DNA of 64,000 nucleotides, taken from positions 62,001-126,000 of the forward strand of contig NZ_JAJVKV010000020.1 in assembly GCF_024198175.1 (NCBI RefSeq), in the 5' to 3' direction. The translations under genes were made by a program, and so were the position numbers. This stretch comes from Pyxidicoccus xibeiensis. GTDB taxonomy: Bacteria; Myxococcota; Myxococcia; Myxococcales; Myxococcaceae. The notes under the pieces are model-generated. The model searched no databases and was not told the DNA's origin. It worked only from the letters and a program-made list of their open reading frames with translations. This document shows positions 35,657 to 48,964 of the stretch, piece after piece. The first letter of the stretch is position 1. Each line of letters opens with the position of its first letter.

Positions 35657-37318
35657 TCAGCCCTGGCGGCCGCGCAGCCGGGTGTACGTATAGGAGACGA
35701 CGAGCAGCATCACCCCGAGCAGGATGAAGGTGAGGACGCGCTGGTCGGCCGGGAGGTTGGCCAGGTCCACCAGCAGCAGGCGCACCAGCGCGAGCCCGAG
35801 GACGGCCAGGGCCGCCAGCCGGTACCAGCGCTCGCGCACGGCGAAGCCCAGGGCGAAGAGGCCGAAGGCGGCCACCACCCAGCCCAGGGTGACGAGCCCC
35901 TGGGGCATCAGCTCGCCCACCACTCCCACGAGCGCCAGCCCCGCGCCCGCCGCGCTGGCCACCTGGAAGGCGGTGTCATCCCGGCGCGGCACGGGCGGCG
36001 TGTGGCGCGGCCAGCTCGCGCGGCTGGCGCGCTCCACGAAGACGAAGATGGCGAAGAGCGCCGCGAGCTGCGGGACGAGGCCGGAGCCCAGCGCCAGGCT
36101 GGTGCCCAGCGCGGTGAAGAGGATGAGCACGCCCACCCACCGCAGCACCGGAGAGTCCGCGGCGCGCGCGCTCAGCCCGGTGCCCAGGCCCGTCACCGTC
36201 CACGCGACGACCAGCCGCGAGTCCTGGTGCTCCGCGGGCATGGCCACGCCGAGGGTGATGGCGGTGAGCGCGAGGTACGCGTGGAAGAGGGGGCCGGGCG
36301 CGTGCCTCAGGTGGGCCACCGCCGCGCAGCCCGCCTGCGCGAGCGCCAGCGCCACGAAGAAGCCGAAGAGGTGGTCATCGTTCCACCGCGCCACCTCATA
36401 CCCGCCGAGCACCGCCAGCCCCACCCAGTTGAGCAGCGCGAACGCGAGGCACGCGCGCGGGGACAGCTCGCGGGGGCGGGCCAGCAGGGCCACGGAGAAC
36501 AGCAGGAAGTAGAGGACGACGAAGGCCAGGCTCAGCAGCAGCCGCTCCTGGTCCGGCGCTCCGGGCGCCACGCCGTCGTCGCGCAGCGCCCAGACGATGT
36601 GCGTCGAGTACACCGCCACGAGGCTGGACAGCGGCACGACGACCCAGCGGTTGCGCACCAGGAAGAAGAGGGCGCCGCACGCCAGCAGCGTGGTGGAGAA
36701 CAGCGTGAAGGTGGTGATTTCACTGAGCATCCCCGTGTGCAGCCCGAGGAAGAGCGCGATGCCGGCCACCGTCTCCGACTGCATGCGGTGCGCGATGACG
36801 ACGATGGCCACCACCAGCAGCGCGAGCAGCACCAGCGCGAGCGCCTGACTCTCGATGACCCGCACCGAGGGCAGGAAGTGCAGCGCGTAGGTGACGAAGT
36901 ACGCGAGCGCCAGCCCACCGCCGAACACGATGCGCCCGAAGAGCTGGTGCCGCCGCGACAGCCAGAGGCCGAAGGCGCCCAGGCCCGCGCTCAGCACGTA
37001 GCCGGCGACCACGCGCGCCAGCATTCCCAGCTCACCGAAGCGGTACGTAATCAGATACGCGATGCCGATGATGAGGGCGACGATGCCCACCCGGCTCAGC
37101 CAGTAGGTGCCCAGGTGCGCTTCCAGGTCCCTGCGCTCCGGCGCGGGCACGACCGGTGGCGGGGGCGCGGCGGCGCCCGTCACGACTGGAGCCGGCGGGG
37201 TTTTCGGACTGGCACCGGCGGTCTCCAGCCGGGTCAGCCGCGCCTCCAGCGACGCCACGGTCGACTCCAGCTTGCGGATGGCCTCGCGCAGCTCCTGCTC
37301 GTCACCTTCGACCGCCAT
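35657..37318 (-). CDS. DUF2339 multi-pass membrane protein
   Basis: The 553-residue protein begins with a coiled coil (EQELREAIRKLESTVASLEARLTRLE) and a Pro/Ala linker, then FEAHLGTYWLSRVGIVALIIG-like text (ERRDLEAHLGTYWLSRVG). About 14 to 16 consecutive hydrophobic segments run to a basic C-terminus. This matches the DUF2339 (YibD-like) family of integral inner-membrane proteins, whose function is unknown. The start at 37318 is the first ATG. It is transcribed divergently from the next gene, with a 203-bp region between them. Confidence 0.82.
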   Translation of the reverse strand: MAVEGDEQELREAIRKLESTVASLEARLTRLETAGASPKTPPAPVVTGAAAPPPPVVPAPERRDLEAHLGTYWLSRVGIVALIIGIAYLITYRFGELGMLARVVAGYVLSAGLGAFGLWLSRRHQLFGRIVFGGGLALAYFVTYALHFLPSVRVIESQALALVLLALLVVAIVVIAHRMQSETVAGIALFLGLHTGMLSEITTFTLFSTTLLACGALFFLVRNRWVVVPLSSLVAVYSTHIVWALRDDGVAPGAPDQERLLLSLAFVVLYFLLFSVALLARPRELSPRACLAFALLNWVGLAVLGGYEVARWNDDHLFGFFVALALAQAGCAAVAHLRHAPGPLFHAYLALTAITLGVAMPAEHQDSRLVVAWTVTGLGTGLSARAADSPVLRWVGVLILFTALGTSLALGSGLVPQLAALFAIFVFVERASRASWPRHTPPVPRRDDTAFQVASAAGAGLALVGVVGELMPQGLVTLGWVVAAFGLFALGFAVRERWYRLAALAVLGLALVRLLLVDLANLPADQRVLTFILLGVMLLVVSYTYTRLRGRQG

Positions 37319-37521
37319 GCCCTCACACCCCGATGTCCCGGCCCGCGCAGACCATAGACGAACCCCGCCGCGTCATTGCAACCCGGGTGCCGACGGGATG
37401 ACGCGGCATGGCGAAGCTCCAGCGGATCCAGCGGGGAGCGTTGCTTGCAATACAGCTCCGACCCGGAAGCCGTGGCGCCGCATGTGCCACGGCTCCGCCC
37501 TCGCAGTCCCCCAGGAGACCC

Positions 37522-39510
37522 ATGTCCCGCGACAACTTCTTCGCAGCAGGTGTCGAGCCCGCTTCGCGGCGCGGCCCGGAGCGTGGTCTCCGCACGAAGG
37601 CGTGGAGCCGGGTGCTGCCGCTCGCGCTCCTGCTGGCCGGCGCCATCGGCTTCACGGGCTGTGACGAGGCCGAGCCCGTGGACGTAGAACCCGGCGAAGA
37701 CGCGGGCACGGGGCAGGATGCGGGAAGCGACGGTGGCACCACGTCGGCCTGCGGTACGTGCGCGGAGCCGGAGGTGTGTGGGGGGCGCGGCCACGCCACC
37801 ACCTGTGCGATGCCCGCCGCGGAGCGGCTGTGCAGTGAGGATGGCTGGTGTTGGGAGTACCCGCTGCCACATGGCAACACGCTGAGGGGCGCGCACTTCC
37901 GGGCGCCCGATGACGGCTGGGCGGTGGGTGAGCACGGCCACATCCAGCACTGGGATGGCACGAAGTGGACGCGCGTTGCGAGCGGCACCACGGCGGACCT
38001 TCGCGGCGTGCATGCCGTCTCCGCCACGGAGGTGTGGGCCGTGGGCGCCGGTGGGGCCGTGGTGCGTTCGTCGGGGGCGGCCTTCACGGCGGTGGATGCG
38101 GGCACGCCGCAGGCGCTGACCTCCGTCTGGGCCTCGGGGTCGAGCGACGTGTGGGCCGTGGGCGCCGCCGGCACGGTGCTGCGCGAGCGGGGCAGCGGCT
38201 TCGAGCGCGTGGATGCCGGCACGGGGCATACCTTCAATGACGTGTGGGGCAGTGGCCCCTCGGACGTGTGGCTGGCGGGGAACGGGGGCACGCTGCGCCA
38301 CCACGACGGCGCCGCGCTCGCGAGCATCTCCACGAACACGAACCTGCCGCTGTACGAGGTGACGGGCTCGGGGCCCAACGACGTCTGGGCCGTCACGTCG
38401 GACGACCCGTGCCTCACCTGTGACGACTACGGCATCGTCTACCGCGTCTCCACGACGGGGCTGGAGGAGCGGCTGCGCATCTCCGACCAGTTCTCCAACC
38501 TCTACGCGGGCTCGCCCTCGGTGCTGCTCGCGGTGGGCGAGGGGCCTCGCTATCGCTGGGATGGCGCGTCCTGGCTGCGGCTGGGCATCGGCGGACGGGG
38601 CGTCATGGCGGGCGCGGCAGCCAACGACGTGTGGCTCTTCGGCGCGAACGGGCAGGTGGAGCGGTGGAGCGGGAGCACCTGGTGGACGAAGGTGCCGTCG
38701 CGCGAGGTGCAGGCGGTGCGGGATATCCACGGCACGGGCCCCTCTGACGTGTGGGTGGTGGACCTGCGCGGCAAGGTGCTGCGGTGGAATGGCGGCGGCT
38801 GGGCCGCGCTCAAGTCCGACCAGCTCGACACCTTCGACGACGTGCAGGGCGTCTACGCGGCGAGCCCCACGTCGGTGTGGCTGGCCAGCTCCAGCAGCTT
38901 CGAGGGGCGCATCGTCCGGTGGAACGGCACGGCGCTCGTCGAGGAGCGCGTGGTGGACGACAAGGGGCTGAGGGCCGTGCACGGCTCCTCGGAGACGGAC
39001 GTCTGGGTGGTGGGCGCGGCGGGCGTGGCGGCACGGCGGGACGGCACCGGTTGGACGGAGGTCCCCACGGGGGCCACGGTGACGCTGAATGACGTCTGGG
39101 TGCAGGGCCCCGGGCTGGCGGTGGCCGTGGGCGACGGGGGCAACATCCACCTGTGGAATGGCAGTGCCTGGAGCCCCATGACGTCCGGCACGACGCAGCA
39201 CCTGCTCAGCGTCTGGGGCAGCGGGCCCACGGACATCTGGGCCGCGGGCGCCGCCGGCACGCTGCTGCACTTCAACGGCACCGCCTGGGCACCCGTGGAC
39301 GCCGGCACCTCGGCCAACCTGAACGCGGTGTGGGGCGTCTCCACCACGGCGCTCTGGGTGGCTGGGGACAACGGCACGCTGCTGCGGCGCGACGGGTCGC
39401 GGTGGGTCTCCGAGCGCACGGGCACCCGCCGCCACTTCCGCGCGGTCTGGGCGCCCTCCACCACGGGCCTGTGGCTCGCGGGTGACGGGGCCATCCTCCA
39501 CAAGGACTGA
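37522..39510 (+). CDS. Lipoprotein with WAVG-type beta-propeller repeats
   Basis: The protein of 662 residues has an unusual basic N-terminus, then a signal segment (VLPLALLLAGAIGFTGC) with lipobox Cys near residue 50. A short Asp/Gly linker and a Cys-rich EGF-like patch (CGTCAEPEVCGGRGHATTC) follow. From about residue 110 to the end run many repeats of about 40 residues with the core DVWAVGAAGTVLR or similar, typical of Ycf48/Kelch-like propellers in myxobacterial secreted proteins. The ATG at 37522 with an aggaga site 8 nt upstream is preferred over an earlier in-frame start at 37408. Its role is unknown, probably cell-surface binding. Confidence 0.78.
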   Translation: MSRDNFFAAGVEPASRRGPERGLRTKAWSRVLPLALLLAGAIGFTGCDEAEPVDVEPGEDAGTGQDAGSDGGTTSACGTCAEPEVCGGRGHATTCAMPAAERLCSEDGWCWEYPLPHGNTLRGAHFRAPDDGWAVGEHGHIQHWDGTKWTRVASGTTADLRGVHAVSATEVWAVGAGGAVVRSSGAAFTAVDAGTPQALTSVWASGSSDVWAVGAAGTVLRERGSGFERVDAGTGHTFNDVWGSGPSDVWLAGNGGTLRHHDGAALASISTNTNLPLYEVTGSGPNDVWAVTSDDPCLTCDDYGIVYRVSTTGLEERLRISDQFSNLYAGSPSVLLAVGEGPRYRWDGASWLRLGIGGRGVMAGAAANDVWLFGANGQVERWSGSTWWTKVPSREVQAVRDIHGTGPSDVWVVDLRGKVLRWNGGGWAALKSDQLDTFDDVQGVYAASPTSVWLASSSSFEGRIVRWNGTALVEERVVDDKGLRAVHGSSETDVWVVGAAGVAARRDGTGWTEVPTGATVTLNDVWVQGPGLAVAVGDGGNIHLWNGSAWSPMTSGTTQHLLSVWGSGPTDIWAAGAAGTLLHFNGTAWAPVDAGTSANLNAVWGVSTTALWVAGDNGTLLRRDGSRWVSERTGTRRHFRAVWAPSTTGLWLAGDGAILHKD

Positions 39511-39512
39511 CC

Positions 39513-39911
39513 TCAGCGCGTGAAGGACTCCAGCAGGGCCAGGGCCTCCGGGGCCCTGGCGGCGGGGATGAAGAGGTGGTCGTGGTGGTACGCGGCCACC
39601 GGATTCACGCCGATGCCGTGCGCGGCCAGCCGCGTGGACACGGCGGCGATGAAGCCCACCGCGTCCAGGCTGGAGTGCACCGACAGCGTCAGCAGGCGGA
39701 AGGTGCCGGAGTACGGCAGGCCCGCGCCGTCCGCTCGCTCGCGGCGGAGGATGAGCGTCAGCCCCTCGTCCTCATGGAAGAGGCCCACGGGCGCCAGCGC
39801 GCCCAGGTCCGGCGAGGCCGGATGGGGGAGGGTGCAGAAGACGTACTCGCCCTCCTTCAGCACCGGCCGCATGGAGCGCAGCAGCACGTCGAGGTTCGTC
39901 TCGCCGGGCAT
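39513..39911 (-). CDS. ACT domain-containing protein
   Basis: This 132-residue cytoplasmic protein has the layout of the small ACT/CASTOR-like family: an N-terminal VLLRSMRPVLKEGEYVFC strand-helix unit, then FRLLTLSVHSSLDAVGFIAAVSTRLAAHGIGVNPVAAYHHDHLFIP. Such domains bind small ligands, often amino acids. No enzyme domain is attached. It ends 2 bp from the stop of the convergent propeller gene, and lies 24 bp downstream of the FHA gene on the same strand. Confidence 0.85.
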   Translation of the reverse strand: MPGETNLDVLLRSMRPVLKEGEYVFCTLPHPASPDLGALAPVGLFHEDEGLTLILRRERADGAGLPYSGTFRLLTLSVHSSLDAVGFIAAVSTRLAAHGIGVNPVAAYHHDHLFIPAARAPEALALLESFTR

Positions 39912-39935
39912 GATTCGTTTCCTCCGGAGTGGGGC

Positions 39936-40466
39936 TCAGCCGCTGCGCGAGCCCAGGCCGGTGGCCTCGCCCGCGCGCAGCCGCTCGTGCAGCGTCCCGG
40001 TCAGCAGGTACCAGAACTGCACGTTGCCGAAGCTGAGGATGTCCCCGTCGCGCAGCACCACCTCGCGACCGCCCAGCGTCTGGGCGTTGAGGAAGGTGCC
40101 GTTGGTGGAGCCCAGGTCCTGCACCGTGCAGCGCTGCTCGGCCCCGTTCCAGCGCAGCTCCGCGTGCATCTTGGAGACGGACGCGTCGTCGACGACCAGG
40201 TCGCAGTCCATGCGCCGGCCGATGCGCAGGCGGTCCGTGGCGAGCAGCGGCGGCAGCGTGGCCACGCGCAGGTGTTCGAATTCGAACAGCAGGGTGAGCA
40301 TTCCCTGCTCGATGTCCTCCGGCGCGGCCATGCGGGTGGGGGCGAGCACGGCGGCGGATGCCTCGGACGGAGGGCGCTGGATGAGCGCGAAGGGCCCGAG
40401 CTGACGCTGGAAGGTTTCGAGGGGGAGGGCGGCGGCGAGACTGCGCAACTCCTGGACGGACAGCAC
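39936..40466 (-). CDS. FHA domain protein
   Basis: The 176-residue protein has an N-terminal helical part and an FHA domain from about residue 85: RLRIGRRMDCDLVVDDASVSKMHAEL, then QDLGSTNGTFLN. FHA domains bind phosphothreonine, linking the protein to Ser/Thr kinase signalling, which is abundant in myxobacteria. The kinase at 31486-33627 is nearby but not adjacent. The start is a GTG at 40466, since no ATG precedes the conserved region in frame. The greA gene is divergent from it. Confidence 0.88.
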   Translation of the reverse strand: MLSVQELRSLAAALPLETFQRQLGPFALIQRPPSEASAAVLAPTRMAAPEDIEQGMLTLLFEFEHLRVATLPPLLATDRLRIGRRMDCDLVVDDASVSKMHAELRWNGAEQRCTVQDLGSTNGTFLNAQTLGGREVVLRDGDILSFGNVQFWYLLTGTLHERLRAGEATGLGSRSG

Positions 40467-40531
40467 CCGGGCAGACTACCGGGTCGCCGGGCGCGCGCCC
40501 AGCGCATCTCGGGTACCCCGTACGGGTTTCA

Positions 40532-40561
40532 TTGACCAACTTGTCACTGGTTCCCTACATT
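40532..40561 (+). promoter_or_regulatory. Sigma-70-type promoter of greA
   Basis: TTGACC (40532-40537) and TACATT (40556-40561) are separated by 18 bp and precede greA by 88 nt. They are the best match to a housekeeping promoter that I see in the window. Confidence 0.6.
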
Positions 40562-40577
40562 GGGACTTTCATTGTGG

Positions 40578-40606
40578 GGGCCGGGCTCTGGGAGGAGCGC
40601 CGGCCC
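40578..40606 (+). promoter_or_regulatory. Leader hairpin in the greA 5' untranslated region
   Basis: Arms gggccgg (40578-40584) and ccggccc (40600-40606) with a 15-nt loop form a stem just after the predicted transcription start, followed by tcaaagttattg. It may influence early elongation or mRNA stability. Confidence 0.35.
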
Positions 40607-40649
40607 TCAAAGTTATTGAACCTTGGGAGTGGTGGAAGGAGCTGTTTCG

Positions 40650-41168
40650 ATGAGCAGCGGGAGCGACAACATCCCGATGACCCCGTCCGGACTGCGGAAG
40701 TTGAAGGAGGAGCTGAAGCACCTCCAGTCCGTCGAGCGTGGGAAGATCTCGCGAGAAATCGAGGTCGCCCGTGCCCATGGGGACCTGCGCGAAAACGCCG
40801 AGTATCACGCGGCCAAGGAGAAGCAGTCGCACATCGAGGGCCGCATCCTGGACCTCAACGACTGGATTGCCCGCGCGGAGGTCATCGACGTCAGCAAGCT
40901 GGGCGGCGACAAGGTCGTCTTCGGTGCGACCGTGGACCTGATGGACACGGAGACGGAGAAGCCGGTGACCTACCGGCTCGTCGGCGAGCTGGAGGCTGAC
41001 CTGAAGAAGCGGTGGATTGCCGTCACTTCGCCCGTGGCGCGGGCGCTCATCGGCAAGAAGGTCGGTGACATCGCCACGGTGCAGAGCCCCGGCGGCACGA
41101 AGGAGCTGGAGATTCAGCAGATCCGCTTCGAGGATCCGCAGGGCGACACGCCGGCCGGCGAGAGCTGA
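40650..41168 (+). CDS. greA: Transcription elongation factor GreA
   Basis: GreA rescues backtracked RNA polymerase by stimulating cleavage of the nascent RNA 3' end. The 172-residue protein has an N-terminal coiled coil with the tip acidic residues in GDLRENAEYHAAKE and a C-terminal FKBP-like domain (VVFGATVDLMDTETEKPVTYRLVGE). The C-terminal extension after residue 160 is a little longer than usual. The ATG at 40650 follows a ggaagga site; an in-frame GTG/ATG at 40623 lacks one. The gene has its own promoter and terminator and appears monocistronic. Confidence 0.95.
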   Translation: MSSGSDNIPMTPSGLRKLKEELKHLQSVERGKISREIEVARAHGDLRENAEYHAAKEKQSHIEGRILDLNDWIARAEVIDVSKLGGDKVVFGATVDLMDTETEKPVTYRLVGELEADLKKRWIAVTSPVARALIGKKVGDIATVQSPGGTKELEIQQIRFEDPQGDTPAGES

Positions 41169-41191
41169 CCCGATCCCCCTCTGGGGAGCTG

Positions 41192-41223
41192 CCGGGGGAG
41201 CGGGCATGAGCTCGCTCCCCCGG
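41192..41223 (+). terminator. Rho-independent terminator of greA
   Basis: Arms ccgggggagcg (41192-41202) and cgctcccccgg (41213-41223) form a perfect 11-bp stem with a 10-nt loop, followed by tctcgttt. It lies 23 nt after the greA stop. Confidence 0.7.
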
Positions 41224-41280
41224 TCTCGTTTCCTGGGACACGTCACCCCCATTCCGTAGGATGTGCGACGGACCTCGCGC

Positions 41281-44460
<3,180 letters not shown>

Positions 44461-44588
44461 GGCCCGCGCGCCTGGTCGGAGGGGGAGACGCGAGCCTGTC
44501 CCACGCGCGTGGCGCTTCGCCTCCGATTCTCGACAGGCGCGGGGCCGCATGAGGGCCGTGAGAACATGTCCGCCTGCCTGGCAGTGAC

Positions 44589-44594
44589 TAGGGT
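44589..44594 (+). promoter_or_regulatory. Candidate -10 box (TAGGGT) for pcm
   Basis: TAGGGT ends 6 nt before the pcm ATG at 44601, giving a leaderless spacing. No good -35 is seen. Confidence 0.35.
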
Positions 44595-44600
44595 TGAGGC

Positions 44601-45236
44601 ATGGGCGACTGGGCACGTGCTGAGTTCCTGGCGGGGCAGGGCATCCGAGACCGGCGGGTGCTGCAGGCGATTGCGCGCCTGGACCGCGCCGACTTCGTGC
44701 CGGAGCGGGCCCGGAGCGAGGCACCCTCGGACGTGCCCCTGCCCATCGGCCATGGGCAGACCATCAGCCAGCCCTACGTCGTGGCGCTGATGACGGAGGC
44801 CCTGGCGCTCAAGGGCTACGAGCGCGTGCTGGAGATTGGCACCGGCTCCGGTTACCAGACGGCGGTGCTCGCCGGGCTCTGCCGCGAGGTGTACACGGTG
44901 GAGATCGTCCCGGAGCTGGCCCGCTCCTCGCGCCTGCTGCTGCACCGGCTGGGCTTCCAGAACGTGTACTACCGGCGGGGAGATGGTTCGTTGGGCTGGC
45001 CCGAAGCGGCCCCCTTCGATGCCGTGCTCGCCGCCGCCGCCCCCAGCCAGGTGCCCATCGCGCTCCTGTCCCAGCTCAAGCGCGGGGGCCGCATGGTCCT
45101 CCCGGTAGGGCCCGTCGGAGGTGCCCAGGAGCTGCTGCGAATCCGCCGCGCCCGGCACGAAGGGGAGCTGCCCCTCGTCGAGCGCCTCCTCCCGGTGCGC
45201 TTCGTCCCCATGACGGGGCAGGCCCTCCAGGAGTGA
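44601..45236 (+). CDS. pcm: Protein-L-isoaspartate O-methyltransferase
   Basis: This enzyme methylates isoaspartyl residues of aged proteins so that they can revert to aspartate. The 211-residue protein matches the family in length. It shows the substrate motif GHGQTISQPYVVALMTEAL near residues 50-68, the SAM-binding loop VLEIGTGSGYQTAVLA near 79-94, and later GRMVLPVG. No surE lies nearby, although that gene is often adjacent in other bacteria. It is on the same strand as recG, 140 bp downstream, but has its own candidate promoter. Confidence 0.95.
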   Translation: MGDWARAEFLAGQGIRDRRVLQAIARLDRADFVPERARSEAPSDVPLPIGHGQTISQPYVVALMTEALALKGYERVLEIGTGSGYQTAVLAGLCREVYTVEIVPELARSSRLLLHRLGFQNVYYRRGDGSLGWPEAAPFDAVLAAAAPSQVPIALLSQLKRGGRMVLPVGPVGGAQELLRIRRARHEGELPLVERLLPVRFVPMTGQALQE

Positions 45237-45319
45237 CGACACCCGAGGCCGTGGCTCCCGGGTGGAAGTGGACCTGCCGCCTGTCTGCCTGGATGCTGCT
45301 CGTTGACCAGGAAGTCGCG

Positions 45320-45349
45320 TTGCCCCCGAGCGCGGCGGCCCGCTAACGT
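45320..45349 (+). promoter_or_regulatory. Candidate promoter of the zinc-ribbon/thrC operon
   Basis: TTGCCC (45320-45325) and TAACGT (45344-45349) are 18 bp apart, and the -10 box ends 6 nt before the ATG at 45356, again implying a leaderless transcript. Confidence 0.45.
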
Positions 45350-45355
45350 TCACGC

Positions 45356-45921
45356 ATGATCATCTGTCCGCTGTGTGACCACGTGCAGCCCGAGGGAACC
45401 GAGTGCGACGTCTGTGGCCGGGTCTTCCCCGCGCAGACGGTCGACGCGGCGCCCGTGGCGCAGCTGGCGGAGCTGGAGCTGACCCCGCACACGGGAGGCC
45501 GCGCGGCGGTGGTGGTCGCCGCCCTGCCCGAGCTGGACCTGACGCGGCAGAAGGCTGGACCGGACCTGCCGGCCCAGGTGGTGCCGGACCTGGAGCTGAC
45601 GCGCGCCGGGGTCACCGGCGCCGTGCCCGTGGCGCCCATGCAGGAACTGGACACCGGCCGCGCGCAGGATGACGGCGTGCGCACCGCCGCGCCCGTCGGC
45701 GTCGTCGTGTGCCGCTACTGCCGCAACGAGCAGGCGCAGGGGATGCTCTGCGACCGCTGCGGCATGAGGCTGCCCCGGGCCCGGGTCGCGGCGACAGCGG
45801 TGGCCGGAGCGAAGCGTCCCGAGGGGGACGAGGCGGGGTGGGTGGACTGCTCCTCGTGCCATACACCGGTGCGGCCCGGGAAGGCCTGCCCCGAGTGCTT
45901 CACCCGCGCGCCGGCGGAGGC

Positions 45922-45925
<4 letters not shown>
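45356..45925 (+). CDS. Triple zinc-ribbon protein of unknown function
   Basis: The 189-residue protein carries three separate zinc-ribbon-like units: CPLCDHVQPEGTECDVCG (residues 4-21), CRYCRNEQAQGMLCDRCG (about 119-136), and CSSCHTPVRPGKACPECF (about 164-181). A charged linker rich in ELELT repeats, about 100 residues long, joins the first two. Such ribbons mediate protein or nucleic-acid binding. The TGA overlaps the ATG of thrC (ATGA at 45922-45925), so translation is coupled. A role in regulating or assembling threonine synthase is possible but not shown. Confidence 0.75.
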
Positions 45926-47259
<1,334 letters not shown>

Positions 47260-47262
47260 GCG

Positions 47263-48384
47263 TCAGTCCGCCTGGAGCGGCACGCGCTTGTCGATGGTGA
47301 GGCCGAAGCCCGACAGGCCGCGGTAGGTGATGTCCGTGTTGGTCATCACCTGGAGCGAGCGCACGCCCAGGTCGTAGACAATCTGGCAGCCCATGCCCAG
47401 GTCGCGCGTCTCCTGCGGGCCGCGCGCGGGGGCGCTGCTGCCGTCGGCGTTGCGCTTGTGGTGGATGCCGAAGTCGTCGCCGTGCATGCCGGGCAGGTAC
47501 ACGAGGACGCCGGTGCCCTCGCGGGCAATGCGCGCCAGCGCCCGGTCCAGCAGCGCGTTGCAGTTGCACGTCGGCGAGCCGAAGACGTCGCCCATGGCGC
47601 ACGCGGCGTGCAGCCGCACCAGCGCGCTGGGCTTCGACGCGGGGTCGCCCTTCACCAGCACCAGCGACTTCGCGCCGTCGGGCATCCACGTGTACGTGAG
47701 GGCGGTGAACTCGCCGTACTTCGTGGTGACGGTGTGCTGTCCCGGCTCGCGGCGCACCAGCCGGTCCTTGCGGCGGCGGTACTCGATGAGGTCCGCGATG
47801 GTGATGACGGACAGCTTGTGCTCGCGGGCGAAGAGCATCAGGTCCGGCATCCGCATCATGGTGCCGTCGTCCTTCACCAGCTCGCAGAGGATGCCGGAGG
47901 ACTCCAGGCCCGCCAGGCGGGACAGGTCCACCGTGGCCTCGGTGTGGCCGGCCCGGCGCAGCACGCCGCCCTCGCGGTAGCGCAGCGGGAAGATGTGGCC
48001 GGGGCGCAGGAAGTCGTCCGCCTTGCTGCTCGGGTCGACGAGGGCGCGAATCGTCTTGGCGCGGTCCGCGGCCGACACGCCGGTGCTGGTGCCGTGCCGG
48101 TAGTCCACGGACACGGTGAAGGCGGTGCGGTGCGACTCGGTGTTGTCCGCCACCATCTGCGGCAGCCGCAGCGCGTCCAGCCGCTCGGCCAGCATGGGCT
48201 GGCAGACGATGCCGCTGGTGTGGCGGACCATGAAGGCCAGGTGCTCGGGCGTCACCAGCTCCGCGGCCATGATGAGGTCACCCTCGTTCTCACGGTCCTC
48301 GTCGTCCGCGACGATGACGAACTTGCCTTCGCGGATGTCGCGAATGGCGTCCTCGATGGAGGAGAGCTGGGTGTCGTGACTCAT
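47263..48384 (-). CDS. ribBA: RibB (DHBP synthase) fused to an altered GTP cyclohydrolase II-like domain
   Basis: The N-terminal 205 residues are a normal 3,4-dihydroxy-2-butanone 4-phosphate synthase: DDEDRENEGDLIMAAE, then RHTSGIVC and GHIFPLR with the catalytic region HTEA. The C-terminal domain resembles GTP cyclohydrolase II: its zinc Cys set is kept (CAMGDVFGSPTCNC), and a TRDLGMG segment aligns with the catalytic-Arg region. The EGRGIGL motif and the following Tyr region are replaced by MHGDDFGIHHKRN. This RibA part may be inactive or altered. The start at 48384 is chosen; an ATG at 48414 is possible. No riboswitch is seen upstream. Confidence 0.88.
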   Translation of the reverse strand: MSHDTQLSSIEDAIRDIREGKFVIVADDEDRENEGDLIMAAELVTPEHLAFMVRHTSGIVCQPMLAERLDALRLPQMVADNTESHRTAFTVSVDYRHGTSTGVSAADRAKTIRALVDPSSKADDFLRPGHIFPLRYREGGVLRRAGHTEATVDLSRLAGLESSGILCELVKDDGTMMRMPDLMLFAREHKLSVITIADLIEYRRRKDRLVRREPGQHTVTTKYGEFTALTYTWMPDGAKSLVLVKGDPASKPSALVRLHAACAMGDVFGSPTCNCNALLDRALARIAREGTGVLVYLPGMHGDDFGIHHKRNADGSSAPARGPQETRDLGMGCQIVYDLGVRSLQVMTNTDITYRGLSGFGLTIDKRVPLQAD

Positions 48385-48625
48385 GGAGGTGTCGGTCCGC
48401 CGGGAAGGCTGCATGTCGTGGGCGCATGTAGCGTGGGCGTCCCGGGCTCGCAAGGCAACCTGCTGGCGGCTGTGTGTTCCGGTGATGGGCCGGATGAGCG
48501 CCACAGGGCCACCGGGCGGGCGGCAGGGTGGGGAGAGGTCGTTGGTTGGGGGGCCTACGGTCGGCGGGCGGGCGGGTGGCGACTCGACGGGTTGGCCGGG
48601 CTGATGTAGGGTCCGCGGCTCCGTG

Positions 48626-48964
48626 ATGAGCGCCGATACCCAGGAAATGCGGACCCAGATGGACCAGCTCCAGGAGAGCCTGTCCACCCGTCAGAGCACC
48701 ACGAACTTCGCCCATGCGGGCGTGTCCACCATCGCCGCCCTGCTGATTGGGGGCGCGTCGGGCAAGCTGTTCTACGACTCGCTGCGCACTCCGGTGCTGG
48801 CGTGGGGCGCGGCCGCGCTGTCGCTGGCGCTGCTGGTGTACGCCTTCCGCAACTACCGCACCGGTCGCAAGGTGCTGGTGGATGAGCTGAAGCGCTACGA
48901 GTCGATGCTGGAGCTGCGCCGCCAGCTGCGGCTGGACGACCCGGCCGCGCTGCTGCCCCGGTGA
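48626..48964 (+). CDS. Small two-helix membrane protein
   Basis: The 112-residue protein has two hydrophobic segments (AGVSTIAALLIGGASGKL and VLAWGAAALSLALLVYAF) between a Gln-rich N-terminal coiled coil and a basic, acidic C-terminal helix (VDELKRYESMLELRRQLRLDD). I recognise no family. An in-frame GTG lies just before the ATG. TAGGGT at 48607-48612 lies 10-13 nt upstream as a possible -10 box. The stop overlaps the GTG of tmk (GTGA), so it is coupled to thymidylate kinase. Confidence 0.7.
   Translation: MSADTQEMRTQMDQLQESLSTRQSTTNFAHAGVSTIAALLIGGASGKLFYDSLRTPVLAWGAAALSLALLVYAFRNYRTGRKVLVDELKRYESMLELRRQLRLDDPAALLPR

Noticed and set aside
37408..37521. N-terminal extension of the propeller lipoprotein from 37408
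   Set aside because: The ATG at 37522 has a good ribosome-binding site and is closer to the signal segment. The extra 38 residues resemble translated intergenic DNA.
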